A stretch of 64,000 bases of DNA, taken from assembly GCF_007971385.1 (NCBI RefSeq), contig NZ_CP042434.1, positions 4,836,001 to 4,900,000 on the forward strand. Direction: 5' to 3'. The position numbers were made by a program, and so were the translations under genes. This stretch comes from Arachidicoccus ginsenosidivorans. Its GTDB lineage: Bacteria; Bacteroidota; Bacteroidia; Chitinophagales; Chitinophagaceae. The notes beneath the pieces are model-generated. The model saw nothing but the letters and a program-made list of their open reading frames with translations. It did not search any database and was not told the DNA's origin. Shown piece by piece: positions 10,178-19,308 of this stretch; position 1 is the first letter of the stretch, and each line of letters starts with the position of its first letter.

Positions 10178-10791
10178 TAATTAGCACAAAAAACTACAAT
10201 TATTTTTCAAGGCAATTCTTGAGCTTAAGCCTTCCGCCTAAAAGGCGGTGGTTTCAACCCAAGAAAAAAGAAAATGAACTATAACTAAGTGGTTTGAACA
10301 ACGTAGTGTCCAATTTAACGACTTTATTCAATCCCCCCGCAGGATTAAATTCAGCCAGCTGTATTACGACAGGTCTTTTGGGGTTATCATGATTACAATA
10401 TGCATAAATCAAATAAATAAGTTCATCAAATGGATTGAGCACAAAGTTATATAGCCCGTAATTGTATTGTTTTGGGTCCGGTGCCTGGTCAATTTTCCCT
10501 CAAATTTGCCTTTTTATCGAATATATAAATGGACTTTGTGTCGGAATCATAGAAGGTGAAATAATGCTTACTTACCTGTAAATTGTTAATAGAACCAAAA
10601 GTAGATTCCTTGGTGGTTTCTAGCGGTATATAGGTAACACTGTCAAAAATCTCCGATACAGTGGCGCCTCTGGCATAATCCGGATTTATTCTTATTTTTT
10701 TTATGGGCTGGGCACCGCTTAAAAGTGAGAAGGCCATAAAAGTTGAAAGTAATATTGATTTTAAAATTAATTTCATATGCGAACTAGACTA

Positions 10792-12027
10792 TTAGAGGTC
10801 CTTTTTAGGCTTTAAAAGTACAATGACAGGGTTGCTTTTACGATTTTCAGTTGCAAAATACTGTTGCATTACAGGCGAATAAACCGGATGTTTATCCGCT
10901 GCCTGTTCTTTAGCTGAAAACAACGCGAAAGAAGGCATAAAACTGTAAATATAGTTACTGTCTGCTGCGGCAGGGGCTACAGAAACGATGGGCAAATAAC
11001 CGTTGGTGCTGTCTGGTGTTATTTTTCCAAAATTATATAGATTGCCATTACTTAGATTATAAAAATAACTGCAATCGATGGAGGAATAATATCCCATTAT
11101 AAAGGTGAAAAATTGTAAGGAGCCGCAGCGGAAAACCTGACTGATGCTGGTCACGAGCTTACTGTGCTTCCTGCCAAACTCATTGGCCGCATTGCCGGGC
11201 CGCATCATGGCGGAATCTCTGTAAAAGGAGCTGTCAAGGGATATTTTGGCTGGCAGCAACATTTTGAACGCCTGCAACTGCTCCCCTTTGGAGGTTAGAA
11301 AGGTATAATCATAGCCCCTGGTCCAAAATCCCCATCCGTCCTGCGTAGAGGATCTATGGTAAGATTTTCTGGGGTTAATAAAAGGATCGCCTTTGGTCTC
11401 TGGCATGATGTATTTTTCTGGCTGTTTAAAATCTTTAACTGTTACAAAATAAGTATGGTGCGGATTTTTATCGGGATTTACGCTATGCAGTGTCGTTGTG
11501 GTGTCTATAAAAGTATACATATCGGCATTTAGGCCATTAAAATTTGTCGTATCGAACAGTTGTTGATGATCCAGCTGCCCATCGGGCTTATAAATGGCCA
11601 GTTTGGAGATAACTGTTACACTATGCTTATCCCAAATGCTATATACCAAATAAATGTGCTCAGAATATGGGTTTAATACAAAATTAGCCAGTTCCCAGAT
11701 GTCATTCAAACCGGGTACTTTAGTGATTTTACCAATAAATTTCCCTTTTTTGTCAAAGACAAAAATGCCCTTTGTGCTGTAATCAAAAAATGCAAAATAA
11801 TGCCTGGAGACCTGCAGGTATTGAATATTGCCAAAGGTTGATTCTTTGGTGGTTTCTAAAGGTATGTAAGTAATACTATCGAAAAGTTGCGAAACGGTGC
11901 CACCTCTGGCATAGTCTGGATTGACGCGCAGGGTCTTAACAGTTTGCTGGTCATTAGGTTGGCCTAGGCACATTTGGCTCAAAGCAATTGTCACACCTGT
12001 TAAAAGCAATAATATGGATCTTCTCAT
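10792..12027 (-). CDS. 6-bladed beta-propeller protein P1, secreted (DUF5128-like)
   Basis: A 411-residue protein with a signal peptide (MRRSILLLLTGVTIALSQ). It belongs to the Bacteroidota 6-bladed beta-propeller family, recognised by RVNPDYARGGTVSQLFDSI, YIPLETTKESTFGNI and the repeated FVFDKKGKFIGKI strand pattern. The end TENRKSNPVIVLLKP is shared with P2. Family members are periplasmic or surface proteins often linked to TonB receptors; their function is not established. It is the first gene of a tight minus-strand set P1-P2-receptor with gaps of 15 and 12 bp, so a shared role with the outer-membrane receptor is likely. It is intact, unlike P2. Confidence 0.85.
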   Translation of the reverse strand: MRRSILLLLTGVTIALSQMCLGQPNDQQTVKTLRVNPDYARGGTVSQLFDSITYIPLETTKESTFGNIQYLQVSRHYFAFFDYSTKGIFVFDKKGKFIGKITKVPGLNDIWELANFVLNPYSEHIYLVYSIWDKHSVTVISKLAIYKPDGQLDHQQLFDTTNFNGLNADMYTFIDTTTTLHSVNPDKNPHHTYFVTVKDFKQPEKYIMPETKGDPFINPRKSYHRSSTQDGWGFWTRGYDYTFLTSKGEQLQAFKMLLPAKISLDSSFYRDSAMMRPGNAANEFGRKHSKLVTSISQVFRCGSLQFFTFIMGYYSSIDCSYFYNLSNGNLYNFGKITPDSTNGYLPIVSVAPAAADSNYIYSFMPSFALFSAKEQAADKHPVYSPVMQQYFATENRKSNPVIVLLKPKKDL

Positions 12028-12452
12028 TGTCTATGGTTTACAATTCATGGCTAGGTTCAGGTCGTTTCCCTTTATTTTCTTAGCTCAGATACAGTAACAC
12101 CTTAAATGCCAAGGGCACTCATTGGTTACCCACCAAAACATGAATTGGCTATAAATATAAATAAAAACTATCTATTTGGTTGAAAATCACCTCTTTTTTT
12201 TTGTGCGGACTGCTTCGGACAATATTAAACTATTTCGAATTGGTATTATACAAATGTTTAATATTAATATTGTTGGTATTTTGATGTGAATGTAATTTTT
12301 TTATTGAAGTTTGTTTTTTAGACAGGATTTGCTGTTAGAAATTAAAGCAGTTTTTATCGTGTTTTGGATATTTAGTTTTGGCAAGAAATTCAAAAGATCT
12401 TAAAATATCAAAAATTGTATTGGGGGTGTAAATTCCTAAATAAAAAAGTCAT

Positions 12453-12883
12453 AATCCTATGTTTATTCGGCCGGGGTAAATGGCCATACTGTCATGACAT
12501 TTTAAGCTATTCCATAAATTTTGAAAGATTCTTATTTTAAAACCGACCAATAATTCTTATAACCATAGACCATTTGAACGCACTTATTCTAAGCCAAAAT
12601 GCAAGTTTGCCAATTACCTTCTTTTATCGGAAGCAGTGGCTTTGGGATGCAATCCAGAGTGGAGCGAAGGCTTTGCCGTAGCGAAACGAAGGATTGCATC
12701 CCAAAAGGCCCTAAACATCAATAAATGCTCTATCTGAGATCTCTATAATTGGCAACTAAAGATGAGATAAAGTGGCTCATTATAAAATAGGAATATTTGG
12801 CCAGATTTAAATAGGTGAAAAAAATAAGCTGTTAAGATGGCAGAAAAAAGTCCAAAAATGGGTGGCCGAATAAACGTAGGATT
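12453..12883. repeat. Possible MITE-like element bounded by 20-bp inverted repeats
   Basis: AATCCTATGTTTATTCGGCC at 12453-12472 matches the reverse complement of 12864-12883 at 19 of 20 positions. Inside is a nested set of inverted repeats: GCCAATTA near 12610 against TAATTGGC near 12746, and a perfect 15-bp pair at 12641/12705. There is no transposase. This is what a non-autonomous mobile element would look like, but no target duplication was identified. Confidence 0.45.
12641..12705. repeat. Perfect 15-bp inverted repeat (hairpin)
   Basis: TTTGGGATGCAATCC at 12641-12655 is exactly complementary to 12691-12705, with a 35-nt loop. The loop is GC-rich compared with its surroundings, unlike ordinary intergenic DNA here. 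It resembles REP-type intergenic repeats. Confidence 0.6.
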
Positions 12884-13164
12884 TTGGCCCTCATCCGTGC
12901 GATTTTACAGTGGGGCTTTTTAAAATTTTTGACTTGATTTTTAAAGGCTATAACCGTTTTCTTTGGCACTGATTTGAGAAATTGAAAAATAAATTCATCT
13001 GGATTGCAATTTTTTAACCGCTCTATCATAGCTGGTTGTAGGTCAGTTCTATTATAAGGTAATCCAACTTCTTACGACTTGAACTTAAGGTTTTCATTTT
13101 TTCTTATTGTTAAAACATCTTTTAATTCACCACGGAGATGTGTTCCCGCTTTTGAAAAAGGAAT

Positions 13165-13223
13165 CTGCTCCTGCTTTAAAAGTTTTACGAGTTAAGGTCG
13201 TGAAACATTTAAAGCAGGAGCAG
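13165..13223. terminator. Long hairpin downstream of SusD (about 26-bp stem)
   Basis: CTGCTCCTGCTTTAAA at 13165-13180 is exactly complementary to 13208-13223. The stem continues inward with GTTTTACGA against TCGTGAAAC (8 of 9). It lies 132 bp beyond the SusD stop. No T-tract follows on the minus strand, so it could stabilise or process the susCD transcript rather than terminate it. Confidence 0.5.
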
Positions 13224-13354
13224 CCTGTTGTGTACTTAACACTTCCTTTGACTGGTTAATGGCATTTGATTTCCCTTCAGCCATATTGCCTAAAATTTCA
13301 ACCAAGAAGTATAAAGCTTTCTAATTCTTTTGCTTTCTTTCTTAACCGATTGCG

Positions 13355-14851
13355 TTATTTTAAGTTCGGGTTCTTCTGTATTTCGTTAAAAGGGATCTGA
13401 AAGAGTAGGTCACTTTCTTTGAATGGTTCTAAATGTGTCGGAGCCTTATAGCCGAGTAAATCCACGATTTTATTGTTTACGACATCAAATGTCTTGCGGG
13501 TACGTATCATATCGTACCAGGTTTTAAATTCAAAGCTGAGCTCCCAAAAACGCTCCTTATATACCTGGTCAAAACTAATGGAGCTGGGTTGTTTGTAATT
13601 AGCAAAGGCACGGTGATGCACCTGGTAATATGCTTTGATCGCTGCAGGATCGGTTGTTTGACCGCCATCAATATGTGTTTTAGCTTCTGCCAGATCCAGT
13701 AAAACCTCTGCATAGCGAATAAGCGGCAGGTTTTCTCCGGATTTTCCGGAGGTTTCTGCAGCCTCATCCCAATATTTATAAATATAAGCCTGGGAAAATT
13801 TGATTATTTGATTGGGTGCGCCATACTTTGGTAGTTGGGTATAATAGAATTGTTCATTTAGGATCCGTAGATCACCAGGTGCATACGAGTGATAAAAAGC
13901 CATATTGGGTGCCAGGCCGCCACCACCGGTGTAATTTATGGATATGGGTTGCTCTGGATAAGGCATCAGTGCGAAATGCATGAGATTATTGGCATTTTGC
14001 TGATTGCGCTGCAGCATAAAGATATGCTCCCCGGTATTTTGCAGGGCAGGATCTCTGAGATCTTTATAACTGGAAAATAAGGCGTATTGGCCGCTATTGA
14101 CTACTTCCAGACATTTATCATACGCTTTTTGATAATAGGTATTCCCTTTTTGTAGTGGATAACCGGCCATTGTCAGGTAAACATGTGCCAATAAGGATTT
14201 TACAGCTCCCATCGTTACGTGTCCTGAAACGTCTGTCCAGGGGAGTCCTGCGGCTTCTGCCTTTTCAAGATCGCTGACGATCTGGTCATAAATTTGTTGT
14301 TCAGTCGCTTTTGGGGGCTGAATATCTGACAGGTCCGTTGTAGGCGTTGTTTTAAGTGGGATAGGGCCAAATAACCTTACTGCTTGAAAATAGTACCAGG
14401 CCCTTAAAAAATAGAGTTCTCCCAAATATTTATTTTTGGCAGAATCGCTGATAATCGTTGAATTAGAAATATGATCGATCGCACTGTTACAGTTCTCCAG
14501 CGGATAGAAGGTGGCGTCCCACCAGGTTTCATACCTGCCGTCGGTATTGATGAGGTTTTTAAGATCCAGCCAGGCCTGATCGGCTCCATTTCTGGGACGA
14601 ATACTGTATCCGGTAATATATTCCAGTGAAAATGCAGCACTCACCCCTACCCCAATGTCTGAAGTAAACATATCATCCAGGCCCAAATATGCACCATTGA
14701 CGGCCGCCCTGATCTGAGATTCAGTTTTATAATACGCCGATGTAGTGATAAAACCTGTGGGGTTTTCATCCAAAAATTTATTGCAAGAACAAAGCAAAGC
14801 GAGGCCGATTAATAGCGTTGTAATGCGAGAATTTATTTTTATTGTTGTCAT
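13355..14851 (-). CDS. RagB/SusD-family glycan-binding lipoprotein
   Basis: A 498-residue surface lipoprotein that would bind oligosaccharide and hand it to the SusC partner. The lipobox is visible (LIGLALLCSC, Cys at about residue 22). SusD tetratricopeptide-like helices are shown by YLGELYFLRAWYYFQAVRLFGPIPL and the C-terminal LPLIRYAEVLLDLAEAKTH and FWELSFEFKTWYDMIRTRK blocks. It starts 34 bp after SusC (14886-17918), the usual order. No hydrolase follows directly, so the substrate is not indicated. Confidence 0.95.
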   Translation of the reverse strand: MTTIKINSRITTLLIGLALLCSCNKFLDENPTGFITTSAYYKTESQIRAAVNGAYLGLDDMFTSDIGVGVSAAFSLEYITGYSIRPRNGADQAWLDLKNLINTDGRYETWWDATFYPLENCNSAIDHISNSTIISDSAKNKYLGELYFLRAWYYFQAVRLFGPIPLKTTPTTDLSDIQPPKATEQQIYDQIVSDLEKAEAAGLPWTDVSGHVTMGAVKSLLAHVYLTMAGYPLQKGNTYYQKAYDKCLEVVNSGQYALFSSYKDLRDPALQNTGEHIFMLQRNQQNANNLMHFALMPYPEQPISINYTGGGGLAPNMAFYHSYAPGDLRILNEQFYYTQLPKYGAPNQIIKFSQAYIYKYWDEAAETSGKSGENLPLIRYAEVLLDLAEAKTHIDGGQTTDPAAIKAYYQVHHRAFANYKQPSSISFDQVYKERFWELSFEFKTWYDMIRTRKTFDVVNNKIVDLLGYKAPTHLEPFKESDLLFQIPFNEIQKNPNLK

Positions 14852-14885
14852 TTTATTTGCAATTAAAAAGCGTGATGCTTGTTAT

Positions 14886-17800
14886 TTAAAAGGTTAGGTT
14901 TAGGTTTAGGGCAATAATTTTAGGTTTGGGATAGCCGTAAACGTCCACACCCTGATTCAGACCACCTCCAAAAGAAGAGATTTCTGGGTCATAGCCCGTA
15001 TATTTAGTAAATAAAAAGTAGTTTTCTGCCTGAATACCCACACTTAATTTTTGTAATTTCCACTGCTGGAGTAGCTTTTCGGGAAAGGAATAATTTAGGC
15101 CAATGTTTCTAATCCGAACAAAAGAACCGTCCTGAATGGTGAAATTATCAATACCCATAGCACTATTTTGCTCAACGGTGGTCCTTAGCGCCCCTAATCT
15201 TGTATTTTGATGATCTGGTGTCCATGCGTTGAGGATACTGGTATAAGTATTGACATTGGGATTGTCACCCTCTGTTATAAATCGGCTAAAATCCATGATT
15301 TTGTTGCCTTGCATGGTTTGCACGTCTACAAATAGCGAAAATTGTTTATAGCGCAAGGTGCTGGTAAAGTTTGCTTCGTAACGAGGTAGTTTATGACCCA
15401 GATAAAGCTGGTCATCAGCATTGATGGCGCCATCGTTATTTCTGTCCAGGTACTTGACATCCCCTGGCTTCCGTCCGTATTTAGCCGCCTCCTGTTGTTC
15501 GTTACTTCCCCAGGTGCCAATCCTTGTATATCCATAGAACTCATCTAATGACCGCCCCTCTTCAATTCTTCCTGCCCATTCACTGAGGATATCTCCATGA
15601 ATATCCAGTACTTTGGAGCGGTTCATGGAGTAGTTTAGAGTGGTGGTCCAATCAAAATTGTCAGAAACAATGTTTTTGGTCGTGATGGCTAGCTCTATGC
15701 CCCTGTTACGGATGGATCCGATATTATCCCAGGTGGATTGATAGCCGGTTGTGGCCGGTAGCTGTTTAAGATAGAGTAAATCCGTTGTCTTTTTACTATA
15801 ATAATCACCTGTAAAACTTATTCTATTGTGTAAAAAAGAGCCGTCAATACCGACATCAAACTGATTTTGTCTTTCCCATTTCAGGTCATTATTACCCAGA
15901 TTTGTCAATATGACGCCAGCAGCTGCACTTCCATTAAATACAGCCACCTGACTGGACAATTGATTGAGCGTTGCATAATTGCCGATTTCTGAGTTACCTA
16001 CTACCCCATAACTGACTCTTAATTTTAAATCATTGACCGCATTCAAAGCGGGTTTAAAGAAGGCTTCATTGGACAAACGCCAGGCACCGGAAAGAGAATA
16101 AAATGTTCCATATTTATTGTTTTTGCCAAATCTGGAAGAGCCATCTGCACGTAGGGAGCCGCTGATTATATACCGGTTGTCATAGTTATAGGTGGGTCTT
16201 AAATAATAAGAATTCAGCTGATACTCTATTTTGGAGGAGTTGGGCTGTTCTAATACCGTACCCGTCTGTAGGCTATTATAGGTAAAATAGTCATCGAAGA
16301 AATTCTCGGAACCTGCTTTGGTTGAGGAACTTACATTGTAATACCAACTGGCACCTGCCACCACATTCAACTGGTTTTTGCCAAAATCCGTATTATAGGT
16401 GAAATACTCTTCGTTTGTCCATCCAGCATTAGTGCCATTGGTTCTTTGCGCTACCCCGTTTTGGGTCTCGGAAACGCCAAATACAGTTTTACCGGCATAA
16501 TAATTTTCATAGGGGCCTGCATACTGGCCGCCCCAGCTGGTTGTAAAATCCAGTTTGTTGCTAAAATGCACTGTGGCGATAAAACTGCTTTGAGCGTATA
16601 TATTTCCCTGAATATCTTTAATGTCGTTTAAGAGTTTGACTGGATTTTCTGAGTTTTCTGCACCGGGGTAATCTCCTTTTCTGGAATAAGTGCCGTCTGC
16701 GTAGGTGACGGGCAAAAAGGGCAAAAATTCATAAGTCTCCCGAATAGCATTTAGACCAAGCGTATTGAGTTCCACATTGTTACCTTCATAAGCTCCCCCA
16801 TTGATATTTGCCTGTAAATGAAGCCAGGGCTTAACGTCCCAGCCAATATTCAAATAACCGTTAATTTGCTTTTGGTAACTGTTAAGCATAATTCCCTGTT
16901 GATTTTTGTAAGATACATTGGCCAGTACGCTCATCTTTTGATTTCCACCTGAAAAAGACAGCGAATTATTGGTAGAATAGGCAGATCTTGTTGCTTCTTT
17001 TTGCCAGTCCGTATTGTATTTTGGACTGCCATCTGCATTAAAAAGCTCACTTTTTCTGGCAAAATCATTATCAGGATCCAGATTTGGAGGAAGTTTGTCG
17101 CTATAGGCATATTGCCGTTTGATCATTTCCAGGGCGCCATTAGCATCCAGTAATTTTAGTTCCCTTTCCAAACTGCTGATACTGCTGGTGTGATTAAAGC
17201 TGATCACTGAGCTTCCTTTGGAGCCCTCTTTAGTGGTGATGATAACCACGCCGTTTGCTCCTCTTGCTCCATAAATGGCTGATGCGGCTGCATCTTTTAG
17301 TACATCCACTGAGGCGACAATATTGGGATCAATGGTATTTGGGTCTGCTCCAACGATTCCATCAATTACATATAATGGATCATTTGATGCATTAATGGAA
17401 CCAGTTCCTCTAATTCTGATTGTCGGGCTACCGCCTGGCTTTCCGGAATTCTGAAAAATACTAACTCCCGCAACCTTACCCTGTAAGCCTTGGATGATAT
17501 TGGTTGTAGAAGATTGTTCTGTTAGTTTTTTGGCATCTACGCTTGCGACGGCGGTTGTCAAATTTTTCTTTTCAACAGATCCGTAACCAATAACAACGAC
17601 ATCGTTTAAATCACCGATATTATTTTTGATAAGGGTAATATTCAATATTGTTTTATCTAAAACAGGCACCCTCTGGGTTGTATAACCCACATAATCTACT
17701 ACCAGGGTATCGTTGCTAAGTGCTGTGATTATAAATTTTCCACTATCATCCGAGACCACTCCTTGGTTTGTGCGTGTACTTTTAATAGTAGCTCCCACTA

Positions 17801-17918
17801 GCGGCAAATTGTTCGCATCATGGACGATGCCGGAAATTGATCGCTTGCCTGTTGGTTGTTGTGCCTGGGTTAGCATAGCGAAAGAGCAAAATAGCACCAA
17901 GAGAAAAGATTTCATCAT
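14886..17918 (-). CDS. SusC/RagA-family TonB-linked outer-membrane transporter
   Basis: A 1010-residue TonB-dependent importer. It has a signal peptide ending near MLTQAQQ, an N-terminal carboxypeptidase-D regulatory-like domain (SISGIVHDANNLPLVGATI), and a plug with VVVIGYGSVEKKNLTTAV and SVDVLKDAAASAIYGARGAN. The remainder is a beta-barrel ending IALNLNLTF. No STN domain is seen, so sigma/anti-sigma signalling through this protein is unlikely. It is first in the susCD operon. The 627-bp divergent region upstream contains two GTGGCGGT motifs that recur near other glycan genes in this window. Confidence 0.96.
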   Translation of the reverse strand: MMKSFLLVLFCSFAMLTQAQQPTGKRSISGIVHDANNLPLVGATIKSTRTNQGVVSDDSGKFIITALSNDTLVVDYVGYTTQRVPVLDKTILNITLIKNNIGDLNDVVVIGYGSVEKKNLTTAVASVDAKKLTEQSSTTNIIQGLQGKVAGVSIFQNSGKPGGSPTIRIRGTGSINASNDPLYVIDGIVGADPNTIDPNIVASVDVLKDAAASAIYGARGANGVVIITTKEGSKGSSVISFNHTSSISSLERELKLLDANGALEMIKRQYAYSDKLPPNLDPDNDFARKSELFNADGSPKYNTDWQKEATRSAYSTNNSLSFSGGNQKMSVLANVSYKNQQGIMLNSYQKQINGYLNIGWDVKPWLHLQANINGGAYEGNNVELNTLGLNAIRETYEFLPFLPVTYADGTYSRKGDYPGAENSENPVKLLNDIKDIQGNIYAQSSFIATVHFSNKLDFTTSWGGQYAGPYENYYAGKTVFGVSETQNGVAQRTNGTNAGWTNEEYFTYNTDFGKNQLNVVAGASWYYNVSSSTKAGSENFFDDYFTYNSLQTGTVLEQPNSSKIEYQLNSYYLRPTYNYDNRYIISGSLRADGSSRFGKNNKYGTFYSLSGAWRLSNEAFFKPALNAVNDLKLRVSYGVVGNSEIGNYATLNQLSSQVAVFNGSAAAGVILTNLGNNDLKWERQNQFDVGIDGSFLHNRISFTGDYYSKKTTDLLYLKQLPATTGYQSTWDNIGSIRNRGIELAITTKNIVSDNFDWTTTLNYSMNRSKVLDIHGDILSEWAGRIEEGRSLDEFYGYTRIGTWGSNEQQEAAKYGRKPGDVKYLDRNNDGAINADDQLYLGHKLPRYEANFTSTLRYKQFSLFVDVQTMQGNKIMDFSRFITEGDNPNVNTYTSILNAWTPDHQNTRLGALRTTVEQNSAMGIDNFTIQDGSFVRIRNIGLNYSFPEKLLQQWKLQKLSVGIQAENYFLFTKYTGYDPEISSFGGGLNQGVDVYGYPKPKIIALNLNLTF

Positions 17919-18546
17919 TTAATTTTAATAGTGAGCGGATCGAATAGAAAACGATAATCAAAAGAATATTCAATTTGGGAATAAAATATTATTCGTTTGC
18001 ATGGGTTATAAATAGTACTTCCAATAACTCCCAATGGTAGACACATTATTTTATAATTAACCGCCACTTTTTAAAGCTGATTTTTTGACAGATCTTAATA
18101 ATTTCCTTTTTAAATAAAAAATGAATTAACTAGCGTAATTTTATCATAATAATGGTGGCGGTATAATAAGGGTTTGTGTTACTTATTGTTGTTGGATAGG
18201 TGGTAGTAAAATTAATGTCTGATATTTCCATATTAAATGAAAGCAAATTTTGAGACAAATATTTAATTCTATTGTTTGTTTAAATTAATTATATAAAGGT
18301 GATTACAATATGGTATACTTGCCTAATTTACCAATGGACAATGTTAATTTAGGTCAATCCTCAATTTTGTTATAAAATCCCGTATTTAGGTTTATTTGGG
18401 CGATTTTTTCGCAGTTACCTTTACATTGTAAAAAATGATGAAGATACATAGTGATCTCTTAAAGGTAGCTCGGCTAATTTTAGGGATTATTGATGTATCT
18501 ATTCGAAATTTAAATAATTAAGTAAACTAAAGTTAAAATTGTTCTA
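17919..18546. other. Divergent intergenic region between SusC and SDR gene
   Basis: AT-rich, 628 bp. It contains an inverted pair of the motif GTGGCGGT(A/T): minus strand at about 18056-18067 and plus strand at 18155-18164. Both are flanked by AT-rich DNA. It probably carries both divergent promoters. Confidence 0.5.
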
Positions 18547-19284
18547 ATGAAAAAGGTATTTATTACAGGTGGCAATAAAAGCATAGGCCTGGAAACTGCA
18601 AGACAACTTTTGCAAAAGGGATATTACGTATATTTGGGAAGCAGAAATCTGGAAGCTGGACAGCAAAGCGTTAATGATTTGAAGGCTGAAGGATTGGAAA
18701 ATGCTGAAGCGATTCAGATTGATGTAACGGATGAAGTGTCTGTACAGGCAGCGCAAGCTACAATTGCCTCCAAAACGGAAGTTTTGGATGTGCTCATCAA
18801 TAATGCAGGGATAAGCGGAGGTATGCCCCAATCGGCACTGCGGTCAGGTGCTGAGCAGTTTTTGAAGGTTTATCAAACCAATGTATTGGGCGTAGCCAGG
18901 GTTACGCAAGCATTAATTGAAATGCTCAAAAAAGCGCCTGAACCACGTATTGTGAATGTCAGCTCCAGCCAGGGATCATTGACCTTGGCAAGTGACCCTA
19001 CCAATATATATTATCAATACAAGGGCGTGGTATACCAGTCTTCAAAAGCTGCATTGAATATGTATACGATCTGTCTGGCATACGAACTTCGTGACACAAA
19101 TGTTAAAGTAAATGCTGTGGATCCTAGCTTTACCAAGACAGATTTTAATAACCACCGTGGAACAGGGACCGTACAGGAAGCAGGCCAGAGAGTTGTTAAG
19201 TATGCAATTATCGGAGAAGACGGTCCTACCGGAGGATATTTTAGTGAAGAACTAAATCCTGAGACAGGTGTGATTCCTTGGTAA
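18547..19284 (+). CDS. Short-chain dehydrogenase/reductase (SDR) oxidoreductase
   Basis: A 245-residue cytoplasmic NAD(P)-dependent oxidoreductase of the classical SDR family. The cofactor-binding motif ITGGNKSIG is at 6-14, NNAG at 85-88, catalytic Ser in VNVSSSQGS near 139-141, and Tyr163/Lys167 in YQSSK. The substrate cannot be told. The AraC-type regulator starts 24 bp after its stop, so the two are probably co-transcribed; regulators of this type often control neighbouring SDR genes. Confidence 0.93.
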   Translation: MKKVFITGGNKSIGLETARQLLQKGYYVYLGSRNLEAGQQSVNDLKAEGLENAEAIQIDVTDEVSVQAAQATIASKTEVLDVLINNAGISGGMPQSALRSGAEQFLKVYQTNVLGVARVTQALIEMLKKAPEPRIVNVSSSQGSLTLASDPTNIYYQYKGVVYQSSKAALNMYTICLAYELRDTNVKVNAVDPSFTKTDFNNHRGTGTVQEAGQRVVKYAIIGEDGPTGGYFSEELNPETGVIPW

Positions 19285-19308
19285 AAAATCGTCCAAAATT
19301 GAAAACAA

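Larger units (their letters stand above)
8987..10270 (-). mobile_element. IS200/IS605-type element carrying tnpB only, inserted in P2
   Basis: The element separates two parts of the P2 coding sequence. It has the subterminal hairpins typical of this superfamily. At the tnpB 5' side CCGCC-TTTTA-GGCGG lies near 10232-10250. At the 3' side CCCTCGCC-TTCTA-GGTGAGGG lies near 8998-9021, followed by TATGTTGAC. There are no terminal inverted repeats or target duplication, as expected. No tnpA (Y1 transposase) is present, so it is an IS1341-like, non-autonomous type. The ends are uncertain by about 15 bp because P2 and element sequence cannot be separated exactly. Confidence 0.82.
6390..10776 (-). pseudogene. 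6-bladed beta-propeller protein P2, split by two mobile elements
   Basis: A paralogue of the intact P1 gene just upstream (gap 15 bp). The coding pieces are 10776 to about 10260 (N-terminus, signal peptide MKLILKSILL and the shared DYARGATVSEIFDSVTYIPL block), about 8986-8383 (middle, SSGNLYSFGKITPDSTNGYL) and 6497-6390 (C-terminus, STENRKSNPVIVQLKP). The first gap holds the tnpB element and the second the DDE-transposase element with an 11-bp duplication. Splicing the pieces gives about the same length as P1 (411 residues). Frames agree only if single bases are restored at 10509-10510 (G/C), 10493-10496 (A/T) and 8390-8395 (A/T). The gene is inactive because of the insertions. Confidence 0.88.
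12028..13354. other. 1.3-kb non-coding region rich in inverted repeats
   Basis: No convincing gene. A 65-codon open frame on the minus strand (12832-13029) has no known domain. The region holds a possible miniature element (12453-12883), an internal hairpin (12641-12705) and a long hairpin (13165-13223), described separately. The AT-rich part 12130-12450 next to P1 probably carries its promoter, but no consensus element is clear. Confidence 0.6.

Noticed and set aside
12832-13029. 65-codon minus-strand frame in the repeat-rich region
   Set aside because: No domain, no clear start signal, lies across the right end of the inverted-repeat element.
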